Shown here one piece after another: positions 12,150-22,904 of a stretch of DNA of 64,000 nucleotides (the first letter of the stretch is position 1; each line of letters starts with the position of its first letter). Position numbers and translations under genes: made by a program. The notes beneath the pieces were generated by a model. It did no database searches and was not told the origin of the DNA. It saw nothing but the letters and a program-made list of their open reading frames with translations. The DNA is taken from positions 18,118,657 through 18,182,656 of the forward strand of contig NC_080718.1 in the NCBI RefSeq assembly GCF_019097595.1. The letters are read 5' to 3'. The DNA comes from Hemibagrus wyckioides (Eukaryota > Chordata > Actinopteri > Siluriformes > Bagridae).

Positions 12150-13003
12150 CACTATATTGCCAAAAGATTTGGGACACCCTTCCAAATCATTGAATTGAGG
12201 TGAAGTTTTCAGGGGTTGGGCTTGGCCACTTTGTTCCATTAAGGAGCATTAAGGAACTCTTAATGCTTCAGCATACCAAGACATTTTAGGCAATTTTGGG
12301 GATGGCCCCTTCCTGTTCTAACATGACTGCACACCAGTGCACAAAGCAAGGTCCATAAAGACATGGATGAGTGAGACTGGTGTGGAGGAACTTCACAGAG
12401 ATCCTGACCTCAACATGATGAAACACCTTTGGAATTAATTAGAGAGGAGACTGTGAGTCAGACCTTCTCGTCCAACATCAGTGCCTGACCACACAAATGC
12501 GCTTCTAGAGCAAAAAAAAATGGTCAAAAATTCCCATAAACACACTCCTAAACCTTTGGAAAACCTTTCCAGAAGAGTTGAAGCTGTTCTACATGCACAG
12601 AGCGGGCCAACTCCGTATTAAATTCATGTACATGTAAAGGCAGACATCCCAATTTTGGCCTGGCTCATAGTTTCTGCTCTAATTCATCCCAAAGGTGTTC
12701 TATCAAGTTGAGGTCAGGACTCTGGGCAAACCAGTCATCAAACTACACCAAACTCCTTCATCCATGTCTTTATGGACCTTGCTTTGTGCACTGGTGTGCA
12801 GTCATGTTGGATTAGGAAGGGGTCATCCCCAAACTGTTCCCACAAAGTTGGGAGCATGAAATTGTCCAAAATGTCTTGGTGAAGCCTTACGAGTTCCTTT
12901 CAGTGGAACTAAGGGGCCAAGCCCAACCTCTGAAAAACTACACCTGAATTCAATAATAATAATAATAATAGAGGGGTGTCCCAAAACCTTTAGCAATATA
13001 GTG
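12150..13003. mobile_element. Two Tc1-like transposase fossils in inverted orientation
   Basis: The block starts CACTATATTGCCAAAAG and ends with its inverted form GCAATATAGTG. The left half (to about 12657) carries a broken plus-strand remnant of the C-terminal part of a Tc1-like transposase. The right half carries an overlapping remnant on the minus strand. Related copies lie at 36663-37195, 40932-41280 and 52142-52489. No intact transposase remains. Confidence 0.75.
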
Positions 13004-15220
13004 TATAAACTAGGGAATGAGGCAATAACAGTACATGAAGCCTGATAAATACTAGATAAATTGTAATAATTTCAGATGGACTAATTTGGTTCTTTGTACC
13101 TGAGCTGTACCTGAGATTGTATCCTATGGCCATGCCACATTTAAAGTCACAAAGCTCTTGAGTATGACCAATTTTACTACTAAAATTTGTCTATGAAGAT
13201 TGCATGGTTATGTGCTTGATTCTAAGCACTTTTTAGCAATGGGTGTGGCTGAAACACCTGACCTAATAATACTTTAGTGGTGGGTGTCCTCATACCTTTG
13301 GCCGTTTAGTGTATGAATAAAATATTTTTTACATAGGATGTAGTAGATAGTCAAAAGGGTGAACATTTAAAAAATAAATAAATTAGTATTATGTGTTAGG
13401 ACATTTTGCTGTTTTAATGGCAAGAAAGCTTTTACAACTTGGGAAAAAAATCTGTCCCAGTAATATCAATGTGATCATGTTTAGACATAATTAAAATGCT
13501 TCTGAATGCAGGATCATCTGCTCTTGATATAATCATGTTTGAGATTGTAGTTACTGTTCAAAGTGGCTTGTTTGTCACTGTTGCTAGTAGCTTTCCCTTT
13601 CATTTGTCTTTGCTAAATGTCCACAACTGAGCTACTAAATACTGTGTGATTATGCGTAAATCACCATTTTCAGCATTACTTGTAATGGCCAGAAAATGGC
13701 CTCCTGTCCAACAGCAAGCCTATGTGCATAGTCTTAGAGTTGCATTACCATCTAGTGGCCATCTTTTGAATTTGTGACCATTTACATCTACGTTTACATT
13801 TATACATAAACGTATAAATAGATATATAAAAAAGATGACCAAATTTATACCAATGGTGTGAATCTAGGATCAGAATATATGCATCAGTTCTGTTTTATCC
13901 AAGAAATGCACTGAATGGAATATGATGTTGCTTCCTTTTAACAGTGTGTTTGGAATAAGGACATACTGATGAAACGTGACGTGTTAAAAATGTTTCTCAA
14001 AAACTACTTTTTTTAAAAACTTACTTCTTTTTTTTTTTTTAAAGCTAGGTATCACATCACAGATCCTGAAACAATCATCACAGCCTGTATGAAAATTAAA
14101 GCAATAACATATGCACAGCTAATAGCAAACATATTGAGTTTCTCATAAGCAGTTTCTCATGAGCATCTTTCAGAATTTCCACATATTCAGTACATACATG
14201 CAAGAAGTTTGAAATCCATGCATGCATCATTGACAGATGCAGCTGCTAAAAGACCTAGCCCAAACAAAACTAGTGGTGAGAAAGAAAAGCACAGGAAAAA
14301 GAAATAAGCCATCAAATGTTATGTTTTATTTATATTAAACATGAACCAAAAACCACAAAGCTAGGCAAAATAAAATAAAATAAACAAATTACAATAATCA
14401 TGTAATAATGATAGCATGAAATAAAATGCAATAAAATGTGAAAAAAGAATTACATAACAGAATGATTGATCTTGTGTCATTTTACAGCAAGAATGATATT
14501 TAAGAAGAAAAAAATAACCAAATGCCAGAGTAAGATTTCTATTTTAGTGTCATTAAGCCTCAAATTGAACTTGATCAAAATGATCTTTTTTCCTCATTGT
14601 GTGAAACACAAAAATCTGTACATTTAAGGGGCACTATATATTTATTAAATAACGATAACTATGGCATTACTTATGGAAGTATTTACAAAATATTATGAAA
14701 CTATTTACAAAATGCTTTGACCATTTAAGCTTCAGAATCACAAGAAAATAATAACATGCCAGCATGTGGCTTGATAAGCTTCTTTACAATAGTAACTAAT
14801 GCATTACTTTTGATAGAAATGAAATGTTCACAATCTCACAATTCAAACATCTGCACTATAATACAAAAAATGATTTCAAGGTGAAAACACAAGTATAATA
14901 TGATAATTAAACAAATCTGGTTTTTTTTTTTGTTTTTTAAAAAAAAAAAAAGCTATATTCATTTACATATTTAGCACAATTAGATAAGTAGGATTATCAT
15001 AGTACAAAAATATAAAAGACAAATAAAAGGTTATGCCGGTTATGAGTTTCTGTCCTCAAATAGAAAAGCAGGTCAGGTTCTTCCAACCTGGTCGGTCGTA
15101 TGACACTGTATTTCTATATAAGCCTAAAAAACATGGGTTCAAACAAACTTTTTACAGGGGCACATAGTATATTGTCTGGTAGAGAAAATAAAGTTTACCT
15201 ACCTTTGTAGAGCAAATCTG
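13004..15220. other. Spacer and probable adgrf3 3' UTR; no gene seen
   Basis: No exon-like coding sequence found. A 13.26-13.31 kb stretch ending TTTGGCCGTTTAGTGTA looks like the terminal inverted repeat of another Tc1-like remnant. Poly(A)/poly(T) runs occur at 14028-14040 and 14920-14951. Minus-strand AATAAA motifs (for example at 14641-14646 and 14326-14331) could end the adgrf3 transcript. Confidence 0.5.
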
Positions 15221-18200
15221 TTATTTTTTTTTAACTGCTGCTGTCATATTCATTGAGCTTTTACTTGTGTAATGTGCTGAATTCTGGAACGATAACGACC
15301 CACCATTATGAACAGGAAAATTGTATCTCTATTTTACAATTTATACACTGACCAGGCATAACATTATGAGCACTGACAGGTGAAGTGAATAACACTGACA
15401 CCTGTTAGTGGATGGGATTTATTATATTATTATTATTATGTGTATTATAATAATTATTATTATATGTAAGGGTATGCACTACAAACTTTTGCACTACATT
15501 TATATATAAAGATTTATGTCTGATTTACCTGTGATCTTACACGCATGAGCAGTGCATCTCGAACCTTTGGAGAAAAAGGATGGAGATTAAGATTTAAAAA
15601 ATGCTGGAGTCTTTGAATGATTCTGCCACTGAGCATGTGTTACAAAAAATCTCTTCATGGAATCTTTATATAAGGAGCAACTTACCTTTTTCTCACCAAA
15701 ACATCCTGTTAGTAAAATGAAAAAGCCCTGCATGCAAATTGAGGGCGTTTTTTAGTATTTGTTTTAAGAATAGACAATACAAAACATTGCCAGAGTAGTA
15801 AATAATGTTGGATTAGATGGGTAATACTTACCTGAAAAGAATTGAAAAACGCAAAACCATAATTTACAATCTCAGCAAAAGGCGTAGATGTGAGGTCAAC
15901 TGATAGCATAAAGAAGCCAAAGATCCATGTTAATCCAAGTGTAGGGGTTAGGAGGACAACAGTTCTGATAACACCTCGTACAATTTCTTTTTCATCATGA
16001 CTTTTTCCCTCAGACAAAGTGGGCTTTAAGATCCTGCTAATGACCACAACCATAGTGAACATATTCACAATCACAATTATACCAACGGGAATAACAAAGG
16101 TATGGATTGACCCTTTTAGCGGTTCTTCATACTTTAACCAACAGGTGTCATTTACATAGTATGAGTTATTGGCACCATTGTTATACGAGATGACTGTACA
16201 TATTACAATAAATAAAGGACAGACATAACCAAGAAAAAAACACAATCCGAGATAGACCTTTTTCCTTAACTGAATAAAAACAAATATCATTTGGTGTAGG
16301 AGCCCCAAACTCATGCACAACATCCAGAAAAACACAGCTAAGAAGCAAAAATGTTTCATAACAGTAAGAGCCATACACCACTGGCTGAGAGCTGAATTGT
16401 TAGTGGAACTGGCTAAAAAGCTACAGTGTGCTAGCAACAAACAGAGTGCAATATTTATCAAGACAGTGTGTCTAAAGTGGGAGATATTGGACTTTACCAC
16501 AGTGTTCCACACCACAAACTCAATTGCTAAGCATATAACAAGTGAACAAATTGAGAACCCTAAACCTGCTAAAGTAATCTCATTCAAAAACATTAGTTCC
16601 ACGGGCGTTGTAGACATTAGAGATGTAAATGCAGACAAGTGATCACATGTACAAATATTTGGTTTCTGTGCACCGCCCCAAAAACAACCATCCTGAGACC
16701 ATTCATTTGTTGTAAAATTAAAAAACACACAGAATATTTTGTGGTTTGGAAGTCTCTGTTTTGGAAAGGTCATTGAGAGTTTGCCCATAGACCCTGTGCT
16801 TGACTTATTTTCCATAATTACTGAAAGTATAAAGTCATTTGGTTTAGTGTTCTGTTTAAATTGTGGTAGCAGTGAAGGTATATTCTTTATCTTAGTTTGA
16901 TAAACTGTCTCTTTTGGAGCTGCTTGAAACTTGATGCTGAACTCATCTGTGCATGTTTTCACAGGTGGATTACATATTAATAATTGTACATTTTCCTCTT
17001 TCTGTGATGTGTCCTCGCTTATGTTGATTCGGCTTACAAGTCCTTCAACAGATTTTAAATATTGAATAGGCAATGCATATATCTCACTTGTACGTGAATT
17101 CCAATTATCTAATAGAGTGTTATTCAAAAGATTGCTTGTAGATTTCAAAAAATTCTGAAATTAAAAAAAAATAACATTAATTTTCTGACAAGCTTAGTGT
17201 AACTTCTGGCATAAATTTTTATACTTAGTATGAAAATAGCCACCAATACTTACAGTGACCATGGGCTTATTTAATGTAGCGTTTTGAATTTCAGAAGCAG
17301 CATTCATGGTGTATAATACGTCCACTGATGTCTTAATATTCTGAAATGTGTTAATGATCTCGTCCTCACTTTTCGACTTTAAAACCTCAAACAGCTGGAC
17401 TGCATTTTCTTCAACAAGCCCACATCCTTTCTGAAGATTCTGTTATTTATTGTTAAAGACATAAAGACAAGCATGCATGTTTACAGAAGTAGAGAGCTGG
17501 ACGGCAGGAGAAGATTATGTTGGGATGGCACAAATCTACAATTTAATGTCATTTATACATTCACTCTCTTACTTTAGGCTGTAGATCATCAAAACAAATA
17601 AATTGTTTCAAATCCAAATGGGAAGGATCCCATCTTGAGTATTGCCTGATTACAAATCTAAAAACAAATGATATTCTAGGAAAAAATCACTATAAAAATA
17701 CTCATACCTGCACTTGAATCAGCAGGGTCCAAATGTCTGAATTTACACACTCAGAATATACTTCCCCCCATTTCCCAGGATTTTGGGATCCTGTGCAGTT
17801 TCTTGATATAGAACCAACTTCATAAAGACTGCATTGCATTTTGGCAGTGTAATTAGCCTTTGCTTCTTCCCAGTCATTATCTTTTGGGCAAGTCACTGAG
17901 TTTCCTGGGGGAAAAAATGTTTTTTGTCCCACATCTTGCAACTAAAGAACAGCCATCATAACTTTGCCAAATAAACTATACATGGGCTAATGGTCTATAA
18001 TAGACATGACAGCTTTTAAACACATGAGGCAAAGTAACCAACACTGTAATTACTCTGTTGTATATATTAATAAGTTGATGATTAATAACTTACCATAAAT
18101 GACTGGTATAGTTAGTTTGGCACTTATTGTGTTATTTGCTCGATTTTTAAAAGTACATGTAGCATAATACTCTTCCTGTTTGCTGCTACAGTCGATAGAG

Positions 18201-21200
18201 ATTTTGTATTTGTAGATTGTTGTATTTCCTTCAGAATCTTGAAAGATATGAAAGTGCAATTTATAATAAAAAATGTTTAATATTTTTGCAAACAAATTGT
18301 TTTATTTGTATGTGTGAACCCATATGTATGGGCATAGTATAAAACGAAACATCTTTGGAGCTTACCTGGGTTAACATAAGAACCTATTGGATCCCAGGTA
18401 ACAATGTAAGGTTCGGTGCTGTTGTATATGATACAGTTAACTTCAACAATAATTTTAGACGCTACTTTACAATTTGGGAATTGTGGCTTGCTGATGATGA
18501 ATATTTGGGGCAAAAGTGCAACATCCAAAAATACACTTGCTCTGTGTATAATGCTGCTAAAATCTTTAGCCGTGTAGTCACATATAAAGTTCCCTGTGGT
18601 GAAATAAAAAAGAGAATTTTAACAGCTAATTACACAGGAGTAAAAACACAACAAAAACAAAACAGTGAAATAAATTCATTCTTTAGGAAACAACCTACCT
18701 CTCCAGACTTCAGATGTTCGAGTAACATGAACCGTGCTCGTTGGTAATTCCCTATCCACATTAGCTTCAGTGCCATCAGTGATACTTTGTCTAATTGCAT
18801 CTTTTTTTATGTACCACTTTACATCATCTAGTGTTTTCAATGAAGTGTTGCAAATGATATTAACAGAGGTGTTATAATCAATCATATCTGGAGCTTCAAT
18901 ACTTATGATACCTGTAAAAGATTTTGTATATGAGTGAGGTTGTTCAAAACAAACAAACAAAAGAAAAAAAAAACATTATTTAATAATAAAATCCTGATGT
19001 GCTAATTAACTTTTATCATGCATACACACTTATGGGATTATTAAAAGTGTGCTTTTCCTAAGACATCATTTTCATATAGTCTCTTGTGTCATGTAAAGCA
19101 GTTGAATTTAATCAAAGGATTTTCACTTTTTTTTAATTTAGCAGTTTCACTGGTATATAACAGATCATTTTACAAAATATTGTAATATAATAATAATGTA
19201 ACTGTATATAGCACTTGCACTGTGAGTGTGGCATTAGTATGACTGCACGCACGACAATATTGCTGAGATTTTTTTTGAACACCCTTCAAGGTTGGAAAAC
19301 AGTCCAAGAAGCAAACTTATACAGCTGACAGTGTTCTGTGGTGTGAAACTAAGCAATAACTAGATGACATATAACACAAATTGTACATAGGAAATAGGAT
19401 TAGTAACAGTTACATTTAAAACCTCCAACAATGCTGTATCACCTAAAGAACACATACCAGGCATAAAAATGGAACAAAAAGTGTTAGACATAAAAGGTAC
19501 CTGTGGTTATAATGTTAAGAGTGGCTTTTAATTCATTCTGCAGATTGTTTGTTGCTGCCAGAAATTGGGTCATGTCAAATGGACCATTTATTAGCATTAC
19601 AAAGTCTCCAACGATACTACCTGGCCTTTTTTTTAAGACAAAATTGAAAAAAAAATAAATAATCACTTTATATTCATTTGCTGGATAAATGTTTAGCAAT
19701 TCAATAACATTTCAAATGTGCAAAATGTTCATTGTCATTACCTGAGGGCTGTAATCTGCAGCGAGTCAAACCAGTGCATGGTGCTGTAATGTAATGTCAT
19801 CTAAAAGGGATCAAATTCAAGCTTAGATCATAGTATATGAGAAAGCAAACAAACAAACAAACAAACAGATAAATAGGAAAAATGCAATCTTGGACAAAAA
19901 TAAAATCTAACAAAAAGACATTTTTTCATTTTTGACATTTCTAACATTTTATCTGTTTAACTAATTTATAAAAGAGTCTCAAAACTTTAATAGAATATAT
20001 GCAGTGGGGTTGAAAACTCTGAAACCACACCAGAACTCTGGTATTAACTTTTTTGTTTGGAACTGGAAATAAACAAAAGTATAAACCAGAAAATAACCCG
20101 ATTAATTCAATACTCAAGACTCTACACTAATTCCAGGTAGCTATTTCAGCTGATTTAAACATTTAAATATAAATTTGCGTATAACAAATAAAATATTTTA
20201 ATGTTTGTTTTGGTTTTGGACCCCACTAGATCTTGCAGGTAGAGACCAGTGACCTATAAAAATATGAAAGCAAATTGGGATGATCAGGTTATAGTGGATT
20301 TGGTTCACATTTTTACATCATTATTTTAGTATGTGTGTTTTGGGTGATATTTATTCAATCCAACTCAGCTTGCTGAGTGTATCCTTTTTTAATAGATAGT
20401 TTTGGTACAAAATACTGGCTTTACGTCAGTGCTGATGGATAAATCCTTGGCTTTATGACAGCAACGAATTTGGTGAGCATGGTTTTAAATAAGCTTAGTG
20501 AGACATCAAAACAGGGGTTCTTGAGTGGTGGCAATGTTACCTTAATATGAGAGCAATGTAAATTTTAAAATAGCTTCATGCCAACTGATTTAACATTGCC
20601 ACATTTACATACCCACTTATGTAAGCGCCCTTTAATTTCTGACCGCAAAAATAACAACTGGTAAGAATGGGGGAAAAAGTGATAACACACAACCAAGTTA
20701 GGAGTATTCATGGGTTATACAACTGAGTTATGCTTACACTAATAATATATATATAAAAAAAAGACTCCACATACAGTATACACGCACTAGAAAGTCTACA
20801 ATATAAATATGAACGAATGGATTAAAAGGCAGAGGGATAAGACAGAGAATAAACTTTCCACACTATACGTTTCTACCACTAATGGTGTGTTTTTCTGACT
20901 GAAATAATTAGCAGTTTTACTTAATTCTGTATTTGGTATTGTTGTAGTGCAACACATACTATTGTAGTAAGATTTTCCTTCACCCCATCACTGAGCTCAC
21001 CATCTGGAATGGTAAATGATCCACCAACATTCACTAGAGAAAGACAGAAGAAATACAGACTTAGTTGTTAAATTTAGCTAAATACAACTATTGATTTGTA
21101 TACAATTACTCTGGGACACATAGTTTATAGTTTACCACACCTTCAGACTATCATAAGAACACTGTAATAGTATTAGAGTATATTACCTCTTTGTTGGTAG

Positions 21201-21909
21201 AGGCACATAGCTTTAGGGACAAATGGACAAATGTTTTTCTGGCAGCATTCAGGATATATTTTACACACATCCTCACTCCAACTGTAGTGTGTTGCACAGC
21301 TACATTGGTTTAATTGGCAGTCTAAAATCAAAAGTGTAGAAAAAGAGCAAGATTGAGAAAGTTATTAGCATTGATTGAAATCCTCTCCAAAAATATTGGA
21401 ACAGCAAGGTCAATCATTTGTTGTTTTTTTTTGTTGTTTTTTTTTGCCATATGTATAAGATATTTGGTTTGAGATATGGTTTGGCTATGAGAGGATTGTC
21501 AGCTTTGATTCCCTGATAAGTTCATCTAGCTGTGTTAAAAAAAAAAGGACTTGACACCACTTGTTTGAACCCATCCATTTTTCAAGTGATCAGAAATATT
21601 GGAACATGTGACTGACAGGTGTTTCTTGTTGCTCATGTGTGTCCTGTTAAACTGATCGTTAAAACAATTAATTGCTCTGAATGTCTACTTTTGTTCTGGG
21701 TTTCAGCTGTAAAGACTGCATTTGTTGTTAACATGGAGAAAACAGTAAGAAGCCCAGAGTGTTGAAAGCAAGCCATTTTGAAGCTGGGAAAAGAGAAAAA
21801 GCCATTTCTTAAGCATTTGACCTGAAAAAGACTAACAACTGGGCATTGAATAGGAAAACAACAGCAGCTGTTGACAGAAACATTGTAAATAAATAAATAT
21901 TATAAATAA

Positions 21910-21997
<88 letters not shown>

Positions 21998-22246
21998 TAC
22001 CACTCAAAATTTTGGGATCACTTGCATATTTCAGCTTGATTTCAGCTTTGTGGGAGATGCTCCAGGAAGCATGGGGTGAAATCTCATCAGATTATCTTGA
22101 AAAATTGACAGCTAGAATGCCCAGGCTGTAATTGCTGCAAAACTCATGTCCTGTTCTTTTGCTATATTTTCTATTCAGACTAAATTCATATGTGTTTCCT
22201 TGGAAAACAATACAATTTTTGAGTGATCCAAAACTTTTGAGTGGTA

Positions 22247-22297
<51 letters not shown>

Positions 22298-22904
22298 ATG
22301 CTGTTTACCAATGCTGTTTACCTGTTGTTATGCTGATACCTCTTACTGTAGCATCTTGAACATTGAGTTCTGTAATATTTTCAAGCAGTGAAGTGAAGTA
22401 GTTCAATGCACTTGACTCTATTTGAAGATCAAAGTAGTAAGATAGTGTTGTATTATTGGCTAAAAAACAAACAAACAAAAAAAAAAAACAATAAAAGTGT
22501 GTACACAAAAGTGTTTTACTTTCATATTAGTCCTTTAAGATTAATGTAATTAATGATCAAGAAATAAAATTTACCTTTAGCTGAAACCTAAAAATTTAAA
22601 AACAAATTTTAGTTCAATTTGTACTTAAAAAACTATATATGTGCAGATATGTGGAGAAAAAAATAAAAATGTATATATGTATGAGCATAGGAACACTCAT
22701 CGATATAGCTATGTAACTCCTCCAATCATCCAAAAATTATGGATGCAGAAGAAATAAAGGAAATCAGTAGACGTAATAATAATTCACATGATTACTGTTA
22801 AAGTCCAACCTTAACACAGGTCCTTCCACATAATTCTACAAAGTTAGACCAACCTGGATACACAGCACCAGTAAAATGAGGGTGATCCCTCTACAGCATT
22901 TCAT
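15221..22904 (-). CDS. adgrf3: Adhesion G-protein-coupled receptor, subfamily F (ADGRF3-like)
   Basis: Self-cleaving cell-surface receptor. Exons, 5' to 3': 22904-22854, 22587-22575 (13 nt), 22459-22322, 21321-21187, 21033-20960, 19800-19742, 19625-19501, 18911-18699, 18593-18366, 18237-18094, 17904-17708, 17439-17254, 17154-15832, 15727-15686, 15564-15529, 15283-15221; total 1008 aa, all phases agree. Order: signal peptide (1-17); N-terminal segment (to 67); eight-cysteine module (68-112); SEA-like domain (about 113-198, with RPGSIVGDF); two Ig-like domains (about 200-293, C219/W231/C274, and 297-393); hormone-receptor-like domain (394-459); GAIN domain with GPS CTCDHLSAF, predicted cleavage L694|S695, freeing a tethered agonist starting SAFTSLMS; seven membrane helices (about 712-962). 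Subfamily F is clear from architecture. 'F3' rests mainly on my recollection that human ADGRF3 neighbours SLC5A6 and CENPO on 2p23. The last 20-residue exon, ending in three lysines, is the least certain. Confidence 0.88.
15346..15420. mobile_element. Terminal fragment of a Tc1-like element
   Basis: CACTGACCAGGCATAACATT and about 50 further bases match the ends of the longer copies at 28309, 33903, 41497 and 45130. The rest is missing. It lies in an intron of the adhesion receptor gene. Confidence 0.7.
21376..21850 (+). mobile_element. Tc1-like transposon remnant
   Basis: Contains paired 'atattggaaca' segments, the box 'gactgacaggtgtttcttg' and the non-coding-to-coding transition (CCATTTTGAAGCTGGGAAAA), which I recognise from a widespread fish Tc1-like element. 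The transposase is reduced to a short fragment with stops. It lies in an intron of the adhesion receptor. Confidence 0.55.
21913..21993. repeat. (TA)n microsatellite
   Basis: About 80 bp of pure TA dinucleotides, directly left of the MITE at 22000-22244. Intronic in the adhesion receptor gene. Confidence 0.95.
22000..22244. mobile_element. 245-bp Tc1/mariner-type MITE with TA duplication
   Basis: The left end CCACTCAAAATTTTGGGATC pairs with the right end, whose reverse complement begins CCACTCAAAAGTTTTGGATC. Both sides carry TA. It sits between two AT microsatellites, which fits insertion into, or expansion of, a TA-rich target. Confidence 0.8.
22251..22297. repeat. (AT)n microsatellite
   Basis: About 45 bp of AT dinucleotides to the right of the MITE, beginning about 25 nt into the intron after the adgrf3 exon 22459-22322 (minus sense). 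Confidence 0.95.

Noticed and set aside
16313..16642. 109-residue plus-strand frame opposite the receptor 7TM exon
   Set aside because: Antisense shadow of conserved transmembrane coding sequence.
18355..18747. 130-residue plus-strand frame across receptor exons
   Set aside because: Antisense shadow spanning real minus-strand exons and their intron.
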